Shown here: one piece after another, positions 1 through 6,247 of the stretch
Layout: each line of letters starts with the position of its first letter
How positions within the stretch are numbered: the first letter of the stretch is position 1
NCBI RefSeq assembly: GCF_900103265.1
Contig: NZ_FMWX01000003.1
Span: 248,001-312,000, forward strand
Origin: Sphingomonas sp. NFR15
GTDB lineage: Bacteria; Pseudomonadota; Alphaproteobacteria; Sphingomonadales; Sphingomonadaceae
Reading direction: 5' to 3'
DNA: 64,000 nt
Position numbers and translations under genes: made by a program
The notes under the pieces: model-generated
Told to the model about the DNA's origin: nothing
What the model saw: only the letters and a program-made list of their open reading frames with translations
The model's database searches: none

Positions 1-1
1 G

Positions 2-43
2 GAACCGGGGGACGAAGCCGATCCGGTGCGGTTGGCGGCGTGA
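2..43 (+). CDS. 3' end of an unidentified gene (partial)
   Basis: The reading frame open from base 2 encodes 13 residues (EPGDEADPVRLAA) and ends with TGA at 41-43. Eight bases later a strong intrinsic terminator begins, which is what one expects after a real gene end. The fragment is too short to assign to a family. Confidence 0.35.
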   Translation, partial: EPGDEADPVRLAA

Positions 44-51
44 TTATCGGT

Positions 52-80
52 GGGAGCGGCGAAAGCCGCTCCCCTCTTTT
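52..80 (+). terminator. Rho-independent terminator
   Basis: A perfect 9-bp stem GGGAGCGGC/GCCGCTCCC (52-60 and 65-73) is closed by a GAAA tetraloop and followed by CTCTTTT (74-80). It would end transcription of the gene that stops at position 43. Confidence 0.85.
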
Positions 81-207
81 CCGACCCTCAAAATCCGGCC
101 GCGCGCCCTCGCCCTGACGGGCTCGGGCGCGCGGCTCTTTGACCAAAGCCAGTTGGTGTCCGAGCAATGGTATGGCTAGGAAAGGCGGAGACGGGGCGGG
201 GACTATC

Positions 208-528
208 ATGGTTGAGGATGACAATGAGACGTGGCTGATCGACAGCGGTCACGCAATCATCGAGAAGAAGGCTGCCGTCGGCGTCGCCGCGCTCACCCCG
301 CGCGAGCGCCTGATCCACTGTTTTTGGATCACCGATTACAGCATGCGCAACGCCGGCGACCTAGCAGCCGCGCGCGATCTCGACCCCCGCTATCAGACCG
401 ATGCAGTTGCCGCGGCTACAGCGCTTGGACTGTCGCGTACCGCCGCCGTATTTTCGCTCAGCGAGGGCGAGTTGGAGCGCCGATTCTTCGACCTGTTTGA
501 CGATTTGTGTGCCGAGCTGCGGGGCTGA
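208..528 (+). CDS. Hypothetical protein of the ICE backbone (106 aa)
   Basis: I chose the ATG at 208 (MVEDDNETWLID...). An ATG at 139 in the same frame would add 23 residues of poor composition. The product is small, acidic and soluble, with no signal peptide or membrane segment; the C-terminal half is rich in Leu and Glu and probably helical. It lies upstream of the DUF736 gene and faces the same way as the transfer genes, so it is probably part of the element's backbone. I recognise no family and assign no function. Confidence 0.5.
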   Translation: MVEDDNETWLIDSGHAIIEKKAAVGVAALTPRERLIHCFWITDYSMRNAGDLAAARDLDPRYQTDAVAAATALGLSRTAAVFSLSEGELERRFFDLFDDLCAELRG

Positions 529-1139
529 TCCAAGGTTCGAAGTCGCCTGCGCCTGCGGCCTGGCTGCCTTACGGCAGGCAAATGACGCCGCAGCATAAAT
601 AGACTGCGCTCAACATTCGCACGAGGCGCAGCGGCGATCATCAGAAGTGCGGCGAAGCTCGGCGGCAGGCGGATGACGATCATCGACATCGTGCGGGCCT
701 CTATCTCCTTTCGCGGCAGACCCGAAACCCTGTCCTGTCGTCCTCGGCCACGCCGACGGCGATGTCGGCGGCGTCCGCCGTGCGTGCATTTTGGACGGTC
801 GATCCGATAGCGTGGTGGTGCGTCCGCGCTGTGCTCGCCTGATCCCTCGCGCGGGATGCACCGGCGGCATGGTCGTCATCGTTGCTGCCGTGCCTGAACC
901 GTTTCCGGCTCCTCGGGCGCATGACCTGGGACGGCCGCAGTCCCGCGAAACCATCGCCGTGCGGATTATTTCCCCGCCCGCCAGGGCGGGCTCCTCGCGG
1001 TCGCTGCGCTTCAAATAAGCCTTCGGCTCCGGTCCTCCGCTGCCGCTCCGGCCTGACGGTTCGCGGGCCTGCTTCGACCGTCCCTCCGGTCCGCCCATCG
1101 CCCGGAAACGGTTCGGGGCGACTTTTCAGGAGACGAACA
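529..1139. other. Gene-free GC-rich stretch (611 bp)
   Basis: No convincing coding region is seen on either strand. The long minus-strand frames here are rich in Arg, Pro and Ala and look like noise from GC-rich DNA. A 7-bp hairpin CCCGCCC-GCCA-GGGCGGG lies at 973-990. The sequence just before 1140 contains AGGAGACGA, the ribosome-binding site of the DUF736 gene, so the promoter of that gene should lie here, but I cannot define it. Confidence 0.5.
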
Positions 1140-1460
1140 ATGCCAGCCATCGGTTATGTCACCCGCGACGGAAATGGCTTCAAGGGCCAGCTCAAGACGC
1201 TCTCGATCCGCACCGACATCGAGATCATTCCCAACGCTCGCAAGTCCGGCGACACCCAGCCCGACTATCGCGTGTCGGCGGCAGGCGTCGAGGTCGGGGC
1301 CGGATGGGTCCGGCGCGGCGAAATGAGCGGCAAGGACTATGTGTCGCTGTCGCTCGCCGCGCCCGAATTCGGCCCGCGCCGGCTCTACGCCAATCTCGGC
1401 CGCGCCGCCGGGCAGGACGATGATGACGCCTTCGCGATCATCTGGAATCCCGCCGACTGA
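1140..1460 (+). CDS. DUF736 family protein (106 aa)
   Basis: Small protein starting MPAIGYVTRDGNGFKG and ending AIIWNPAD, the typical beginning and end of DUF736 proteins, which accompany conjugation genes in alphaproteobacterial elements. Length (about 100 residues) fits the family. ATG at 1140 follows AGGAGACGA at good spacing. The biochemical function of DUF736 is not established; it is usually encoded close to traF and the relaxase, as here. The gene is followed by a GC-rich hairpin, and a diverged copy of its last codons and that hairpin recurs about 230 bp downstream. Confidence 0.85.
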   Translation: MPAIGYVTRDGNGFKGQLKTLSIRTDIEIIPNARKSGDTQPDYRVSAAGVEVGAGWVRRGEMSGKDYVSLSLAAPEFGPRRLYANLGRAAGQDDDDAFAIIWNPAD

Positions 1461-1467
1461 GCGAACC

Positions 1468-1494
1468 GCCCCGCGCTCCACGAGGGCGCGGGGC
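1468..1494 (+). terminator. Hairpin after the DUF736 gene
   Basis: Stem GCCCCGCGC (1468-1476) pairs with GCGCGGGGC (1486-1494) around a 9-nt loop, 8 bases past the DUF736 stop codon. There is no T-tract, so it may attenuate transcription or protect the mRNA end rather than terminate fully. Confidence 0.5.
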
Positions 1495-1666
1495 ATTAAG
1501 CGGTGCGCCGGATTTGCCATCGCTCGCGAGGGACTCTGCAGGCGGGGGCGTCTGCACCGTCCGCTTTCCGTTGCACGGACGAAAGCCCGTGCCACCCGGT
1601 TCAACCCACACCGCTTTATACGAATCGAGCCTCGGGACGCCCCGTTTCAGGGCGCTACGAGGCACC

Positions 1667-1726
1667 TTCCCGATCATCTGGACCCCCGCCGACGGAGCGG
1701 ACCGCCCCGTGTCCGCCGAGGGCGCG
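1667..1726 (+). pseudogene. Diverged duplicate of the DUF736 gene tail
   Basis: About 60 bases repeat 1431-1490 with roughly 8 to 10 differences. They keep the codons for the C-terminal IIW-PAD segment (here PIIWTPAD) but change the stop codon to GGA, and repeat part of the downstream hairpin. No start codon or upstream DUF736 sequence is recognisable before it. The rest of 1495-1862 shows no supported gene. It looks like the relic of a second DUF736 copy or of unequal recombination. Confidence 0.55.
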
Positions 1727-1862
1727 CAGCACAGCCGCCGGTCCGAAACGAGGGGGTCGGAATCGCATGGGTCGATTTGCGACCCTGCCGAAGATGGCCG
1801 GATCGATCCAATCCGCGCTCATCAGCCGGCGCACGATGCGCCGGCCCAGATGGACCGTTATC

Positions 1863-2087
1863 ATGGACGATACTGCCGAACGTGCGCAGGCTGTGCGCGA
1901 AACCTGCCCCTTCCTCACCGCCAAGCAGGCGGCCTTTCATCTCGGCCTCGCCTACTCGACGTTGAAGCGCCTGCGCCAGACGGGAACGGGTCCGAAATGC
2001 CGCCTGCATGGCCGCACCTGGCGCTATCATATCGATGATATCGAGGCGTGGTCGGCGGCCCGTGCGCGCGGAGGCGATCGTGGTTGA
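1863..2087 (+). CDS. Excisionase-like helix-turn-helix protein (74 aa)
   Basis: Compact DNA-binding protein of the MerR-like HTH_17/excisionase type. Residues about 17-60 (LTAKQAAFHLGLAYSTLKRL, then RTWRYHIDDIEAW) give the usual helix-turn-helix followed by a wing ending in a short helix. Such proteins in mobile elements act as recombination directionality factors or local repressors. I chose ATG 1863; the same frame is open further upstream without better signals. The 3' end overlaps the start of traF by 8 bases, implying co-transcription with the transfer genes. Which role it plays cannot be decided from sequence; a second similar protein is encoded next to the integrase. Confidence 0.75.
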   Translation: MDDTAERAQAVRETCPFLTAKQAAFHLGLAYSTLKRLRQTGTGPKCRLHGRTWRYHIDDIEAWSAARARGGDRG

Positions 2088-2652
2088 GCGCCGCGACCTG
2101 CCGCTTTTCGCGTGGGGCCACGCGCTGCGCGCCGCCCGCGCACGGCGCATGACGCTGCGCTGCCGCGCCGCAGTGCTCGGCGTCGGCATCACCTGCCTCG
2201 GCCTCACCATCGCGCTACCGCCGCTGCCCCGGCTGGTCTGGAATGCGACTGCCAGCGCACCCATCGGCCTCTATGCCGTGTCGCCTGGCGCGACGCTTGA
2301 ACGCGGCGATATGGTGATCGCCTGGCCACCGGTCGAAGTGCGGCACTTGGCTGCGAGCCGCCGCTATCTGCCTGCCAATGTGCCGCTGGTGAAGCGCGTC
2401 GTCGGCATTGCCGGAGACACGATCTGTGGCGTGGATCGCGTGGTGACGGTCAACGGTCGGCCGGTCGCCAAACGCCGCACTGCCGATGCAGCGGGGCGTC
2501 CACTACCAGCATGGCAAGGATGCATCCGGCTGGCCCCAAGCATGGTCTTCCTGCTCATGACCAAGACCCCGGACTCGTTCGACGGGCGCTATTTCGGTCC
2601 AACCTTGGCGCAGGATGTCGTCGGCAAGGCGACTCCGCTGTGGCTACGCTAA
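2080..2652 (+). CDS. traF: Conjugative transfer signal peptidase TraF (S26 family)
   Basis: In RP4-type systems TraF matures and cyclises the TrbC pilin in the inner membrane. The protein (190 aa) has an N-terminal hydrophobic segment (about residues 25-45) and then the S26 serine motif SAPIGLYAV, with the nucleophilic Ser near residue 60, and the general-base Lys in PLVKRVVGIAGD near residue 107. GTG at 2080 overlaps the end of the HTH gene; an internal ATG at 2149 is an alternative. The stop overlaps the start of the lytic transglycosylase gene. Its substrate would be TrbC, encoded at 31399-31734, so the two halves of the transfer region depend on each other across the cargo. Confidence 0.85.
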   Translation: MVERRDLPLFAWGHALRAARARRMTLRCRAAVLGVGITCLGLTIALPPLPRLVWNATASAPIGLYAVSPGATLERGDMVIAWPPVEVRHLAASRRYLPANVPLVKRVVGIAGDTICGVDRVVTVNGRPVAKRRTADAAGRPLPAWQGCIRLAPSMVFLLMTKTPDSFDGRYFGPTLAQDVVGKATPLWLR

Positions 2653-3254
2653 GGACGCTGGTGATCGCCATTCCGCTGGTGATCGCGACCCCTGCCGCCG
2701 CCGATCCATTCGATCGCTGGCAGGCCGAGATCGTCGAGGCGTCGGCACGGTTCGGCGTGCCCGTGGTGTGGATCGAGCGGGTGATGCGCGCCGAAAGCGG
2801 CGGCCAGACCATGCTTGGCGGGCGGCCTATCACATCCCACGCGGGCGCGCAGGGGTTGATGCAGTTGATGCCGGCGACCTGGGCGACGATGCGCGCGGCG
2901 CACGGCCTCGGGCGCAACCCGCATGATCCGCACGACAATATTCTCGCCGGCACGGCCTATCTGCGCGTGATGTATGACCGCTTCGGCTATCCCGGACTCT
3001 TCGCCGCCTATAATGCCGGTCCCGGCCGGTATGCAGCCCATCTCGCAACGGGCCGGGCGCTGCCGACCGAGACGCGCGTTTATCTCGCGCAAGTGTCGGG
3101 CACGCCTTTGGTGTCGTTGCGATCCCTTCCGCGGCGGCCGCCACCAGCATTGTTCATTGCGCTCCGGACTAACAACACATCGGCCGATCCATCGCCATCG
3201 CGCGCGCCGGATGAGCCGCCTGATATCCTGTTCGCGGTTCGCGCACCCCGCTGA
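2640..3254 (+). CDS. Lytic transglycosylase of the conjugation apparatus
   Basis: A 204-aa protein with an N-terminal signal sequence (hydrophobic stretch ending ATPAAA before DPFDRW) and a soluble-lytic-transglycosylase (SLT) domain. The catalytic Glu lies in RAESGG near residue 50, followed by GLMQLMPATW and AYNAGPG, the standard family motifs. It would cleave peptidoglycan strands in the periplasm so the type IV secretion channel can cross the wall (VirB1-like role). GTG 2640 is inside the last codons of traF, so the two are translationally coupled. The C-terminal 45 residues are Pro/Arg-rich and look disordered. Confidence 0.85.
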   Translation: MATLRTLVIAIPLVIATPAAADPFDRWQAEIVEASARFGVPVVWIERVMRAESGGQTMLGGRPITSHAGAQGLMQLMPATWATMRAAHGLGRNPHDPHDNILAGTAYLRVMYDRFGYPGLFAAYNAGPGRYAAHLATGRALPTETRVYLAQVSGTPLVSLRSLPRRPPPALFIALRTNNTSADPSPSRAPDEPPDILFAVRAPR

Positions 3255-3563
3255 TCCAGCATATCCGGCAGCGTCACATAGCGCCGGTTGAGAGGGCATT
3301 GCGACCAGCGGATGTTGGAGGGGCTCGTCTCGGCAAGGCCCAGCATGACGGGCGGCGAAGCGGCTGTGCAAGGCCGGCGGCCCCTCCAATTTTGCCGCGA
3401 GCCGGAGCCTGCTGCGCAGGCGAGTCTGTTTGTTTTCAGCGCAACAAAATCGGTTCCTCCGCCGCCGCTTACGCGGCGCTTCCGGCTTCGCCTCCAGCGG
3501 CCCTGACAGCCGCTCCGCCACCCGTCTTCGGATGTCTGTCCTCAATGAGGAGGATTTCAAGCG
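3255..3563. other. Intergenic region with a spaced inverted repeat
   Basis: No supported gene. A perfect 10-bp inverted repeat TTGGAGGGGC (3315-3324) and GCCCCTCCAA (3380-3389) is separated by 55 bp. A short minus-strand frame crosses the end of the transglycosylase gene but has no start signal or family similarity that I can defend. The region could hold a transcription stop for the traF operon or a DNA-processing site. Confidence 0.4.
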
Positions 3564-3627
3564 AAGGAGGCGATCATGACCATGTTTCAATCCATCGGGG
3601 CGGCGTCGGCCAAAGACACGAAATCGC

Positions 3628-3948
3628 GTGGTGGCGACGCTGGTTGCCGGGCTCGAATTCGAGTTTGGGCGCGGTGCTGGCGAGGCGCTGGCGCGGCGGT
3701 TTCTGGAGGCCGAGGAGAGCGATTTCCTGTGGGATGCGAGGGTGTCGGAGCGCTGGCTCGGGGCTTACGAGAGCATCGACGAGGAGGATTTCGAACTCGA
3801 TCGGGTGGCGATCATGGGGCGGTTGGATGGCCGCTGGTTCGTGGCGGTGAGCATCGTCGATGGCGATGGCAACACGCATGGAGTGATGGGGCGGCGCAGC
3901 TTCAGAAGCGAACGCCAGGCCCGCGAAGCGTTGGCAATCACGCGCTGA
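3628..3948 (+). CDS. Hypothetical ICE protein (106 aa), 5' end possibly frameshifted
   Basis: Small acidic protein without signal peptide or membrane segments, starting at tandem GTG codons (3628, 3631). It has no good ribosome-binding site of its own. A strong one, AAGGAGG at 3564-3570, stands 5 bases before an ATG at 3576 whose frame (MTMFQSIGAASAKDTKSR) runs straight up to this gene but is out of phase by one base. The natural protein may therefore begin at 3576, with a one-base indel or a frameshift near 3628. A strong terminator follows at 3963-4009. I know no function; its position suggests an ICE accessory gene. Confidence 0.55.
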   Translation: MVATLVAGLEFEFGRGAGEALARRFLEAEESDFLWDARVSERWLGAYESIDEEDFELDRVAIMGRLDGRWFVAVSIVDGDGNTHGVMGRRSFRSERQAREALAITR

Positions 3949-3962
3949 TCGGGGCATCGAAA

Positions 3963-4009
3963 ACGCCGGGACAGGGTGCCGGACAGGCATCGTGTCCCGG
4001 CGTCTTTTT
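3963..4009 (+). terminator. Rho-independent terminator
   Basis: Eleven-bp perfect stem ACGCCGGGACA (3963-3973) with TGTCCCGGCGT (3993-4003), followed by CTTTTT (4004-4009). It closes the transcription unit of the small gene at 3628-3948. Confidence 0.85.
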
Positions 4010-4051
4010 GCCTCGGCTCAGTCGACATGGGTAGGTAGCAGGACGGCGAAA

Positions 4052-4309
4052 ATGAGCGAGAGGAGCGGGTCTGACGGGAGGGCGGCGTAAGGCAAGATAA
4101 AGCTATGGCACTGGCGCGCCATAAGCCTTTGTCTGCACATCATTTTTCTCTCGAGGCGACGGCACTGGGGTAGCTGCGCCGGGGTCATCGCCGAGGATTG
4201 TCATGTTCTTTCAGAGGCTTGTGCGGCACTGCCCGGCATCGCCAGCGTCTCCACGGGATTTGAGCGCAATGGCGCCCCGCGTCGGCTGCTCATCCGAACG
4301 CAGCCCTGA
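4052..4309 (+). pseudogene. Short frame interrupted by an in-frame TAA
   Basis: An ATG at 4052 preceded by AGGA opens MSERSGSDGRAA and stops at TAA 4088-4090. The same frame then stays open without any canonical start for 72 codons, including GKIKLWHWRA and ISLCLHIIFLS, to TGA 4307-4309. The continuous frame on both sides of a single stop codon suggests a small protein of about 85 residues broken by a nonsense mutation. I cannot name the family. The surrounding 3949-4328 holds nothing else apart from the terminator at 3963-4009. Confidence 0.3.
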
Positions 4310-4328
4310 CGGTTTCAGGCGGTGGCGG

Positions 4329-5375
4329 CTAGACCCGGTTCACGATTGCCTCGAGCGCGGTGACGCTTTCGATGACGGCATCGAAGCGTGGCGGGGGGCC
4401 GAAGATCATCGCCGACATGGCAACATAATCGCGGCGCAGCACGTCATACATGTCGCCTTCGGGTACCAGCGTGAAGGTTGGGGGCTGGGCGATGGCGAGA
4501 TTGTAGGGTTTGCGATCGAAGAACATGCGCGCGTGCGCGACGCAATCGGCGCCGAGCGCCGGATCGGCCATGGCACGCTTGCCCTCCTCTGACGTCATCA
4601 GCGTGTGGACGTCGTAATAGTGCCGCGAAACCCGGTTCCCGCCGCCCTGAAGGTCGCCGCGATTGATGAACCATTGGCTTTGGCCATGGAGGATGACGAC
4701 CTTGTCCCAGAAGGTGCGTTCGGCATCGACAACGGTGACGTTGGCGACGGCGAGATCGAGCCCGGGCGCATCCGCCTCGACATATGGCCGGACGATGCGA
4801 GTGGAGTGGGGGGCGAGCGCCGACTTTGCCCCGGACTCGATCTTGACCTGCTGGTCGACATAGCCATCCGACGGGGTTGCCGTCGGATAGTGCACCAGCA
4901 AGGTCTGGTCGTCCTTGGGATGGGGCAGGATTTTCAGCGCGCCCGCCGGCAGTCCGTTGCGGTCGCTCGCCCGCGCGGCGATGTCGCTGAGTTCGGCGAG
5001 AAGTGGTCCGGTGATGTAGGCGGCGCAAGCGGTCTTGATCGCGTCGAGCGCGGCCTCGCGCTTCTTGCCGCTGAGCTTGGCCAGTTCGTCGACCGAATAT
5101 GCCTGACCGAGATCGTCCCTGAAGACCGTGACATCGATATCCTCGGAGAAGCGGCTGATCAATCCGAACCCCTTCGACAGCGACGTGCCGCCCTTGAAGA
5201 GCAATCTGGGGCCATCGACGCGACCGTTGAACAAGGCGTCGAGCACCCAGCAGACCCAGAAATCCTTCTCGGCATTTTGCGGCGTCGTGCCCAGACGCTG
5301 CGCGGTGGTCGTGAACAAGCCGGCCCGGGTCTCGTCGTCTGCCGCCAGGATCCGGTCATAAGCTGGGTTCATCAT
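4329..5375 (-). CDS. abiEii: AbiEii nucleotidyltransferase toxin
   Basis: A 348-aa protein of the AbiEii/DUF1814 nucleotidyltransferase family. Residues about 58-80 contain LLFKGGTSLSK followed by RFSEDIDV, the GS-type and D-x-D nucleotidyltransferase motifs; a second conserved block FWDKVVILHG lies near residue 235. AbiEii toxins arrest growth during phage infection by modifying tRNA or other nucleotide targets; the exact target here is unknown. The start is at ATG-ATG 5375/5372, overlapping the antitoxin stop by 4 bases, the usual translational coupling of the pair. It lies on the strand opposite to the transfer genes and is independent cargo. Confidence 0.88.
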   Translation of the reverse strand: MMNPAYDRILAADDETRAGLFTTTAQRLGTTPQNAEKDFWVCWVLDALFNGRVDGPRLLFKGGTSLSKGFGLISRFSEDIDVTVFRDDLGQAYSVDELAKLSGKKREAALDAIKTACAAYITGPLLAELSDIAARASDRNGLPAGALKILPHPKDDQTLLVHYPTATPSDGYVDQQVKIESGAKSALAPHSTRIVRPYVEADAPGLDLAVANVTVVDAERTFWDKVVILHGQSQWFINRGDLQGGGNRVSRHYYDVHTLMTSEEGKRAMADPALGADCVAHARMFFDRKPYNLAIAQPPTFTLVPEGDMYDVLRRDYVAMSAMIFGPPPRFDAVIESVTALEAIVNRV

Positions 5376-6016
5376 GCGCTGCTCTGGACGATGGGTTTGA
5401 GGAAGTCCTGCATCCATGCCGGCAGCGTGGTGAGACCGTCGCGCAGGTCGGCGCGGATCGTGCCGGTCTTGTCGTTGTCGAGAACGGTGTGGAGCTGCCA
5501 GCGAATGCCAACGGCCTGCTCGTCGTCCATCCCGGTGTCGCGCAACCAGTGCAGGGCCTGCACGACGCGCATTGCCGGACGGCCCGCCCAATATAGTTTG
5601 CTGGCCGCGGTGGGCTTGAAGGTGATCTCCAGATTTCCGAGTCGGACGGGCTTCAGCCGGGCATCGGTGTGAACGACGATCTTTGCCGGGACCGCGGTGG
5701 TCAGTCCCAGGTCGTTTGCGGCGGTCATGCCGTCGACAAGGATGCGGATCTGGTCGCGTCGGGCGATCGCATCGATCACGCCGCGCGGATCGGGCGGATT
5801 GCTGGTCTGGGTAAGCCGGTTCCAGCTCGGCCGGTCGTAGAGTCCGCGGTCGATGCGGCGGAGCTGCCCAGCGTTGGCGAGGCGCTGCACTGCCTTGTCG
5901 ACCGCGTCGCGCGAGCCGAGGTCGAGGAAATCGGCAACGGTCCAGACCTTGCCTTGGGCGCCATCATCGACGCGGTGCTGGATCGCTCCCTTGATGTCAC
6001 TCTTAAGGTCGGGCAT
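5372..6016 (-). CDS. abiEi: AbiEi antitoxin / autorepressor
   Basis: The 214-aa form starts at MPDLKSDIKG (6016). In-frame ATGs at 6046 and 6130 would lengthen it but put an operator-like inverted repeat inside the coding region. The N-terminal region (about residues 15-60, VWTVADFLDLGSRDAVDKAV then GQLRRIDRGLYDRP) is the winged-helix AbiEi_4 domain; the rest (from about 70, including AVPAKIVVHTDARLKPV) is the AbiEi C-terminal antitoxin part. Family members neutralise AbiEii and repress their own promoter by binding inverted repeats, which matches the four repeat boxes directly upstream. No clear Shine-Dalgarno precedes 6016, so a leaderless message is possible. Confidence 0.85.
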   Translation of the reverse strand: MPDLKSDIKGAIQHRVDDGAQGKVWTVADFLDLGSRDAVDKAVQRLANAGQLRRIDRGLYDRPSWNRLTQTSNPPDPRGVIDAIARRDQIRILVDGMTAANDLGLTTAVPAKIVVHTDARLKPVRLGNLEITFKPTAASKLYWAGRPAMRVVQALHWLRDTGMDDEQAVGIRWQLHTVLDNDKTGTIRADLRDGLTTLPAWMQDFLKPIVQSSA

Positions 6017-6090
6017 GTCCGAAATCCGTACACATTCTTCGGACATATCACAACCAATATTGTCCGAAGAATGTGAGCATATTTCGGACA
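6016..6090 (-). promoter_or_regulatory. abiE operator: four TGTCCGAA boxes in nested inverted repeats
   Basis: Outer repeats TGTCCGAAAT (6016-6025) and ATTTCGGACA (6081-6090) enclose inner repeats CACATTCTTCGGACA (6031-6045) and TGTCCGAAGAATGTG (6061-6075); both pairs are perfect inverted repeats about one centre near 6053. The AT-rich centre could carry the -10 element. AbiEi proteins are known to bind inverted repeats in their own promoters; the doubled symmetric arrangement suggests cooperative binding. Confidence 0.75.
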
Positions 6091-6247
6091 AACGCGGCGA
6101 GAAAACCTCGAGAGCGCTGATCCGAATCACCTGTCAAACCGACATTGACCAACTCTGCGGTTACCCGGCCAGTGCCGTCATTACGCGAAAACCGCTGATT
6201 TACGGCTTCGGCGGCGGCACCGATTTTCACCGTTCAGAGACTGCGAC

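Noticed and set aside
701..1150. Minus-strand frames upstream of the DUF736 gene
   Set aside because: Arg/Pro/Gly-rich, no start signal, and they overlap the DUF736 ribosome-binding site.
6091..6247. Possible oriT between abiEi and the relaxase
   Set aside because: Location is attractive, but I see no nic-like consensus or clear inverted repeat beyond the abiE operator, so I do not call it.
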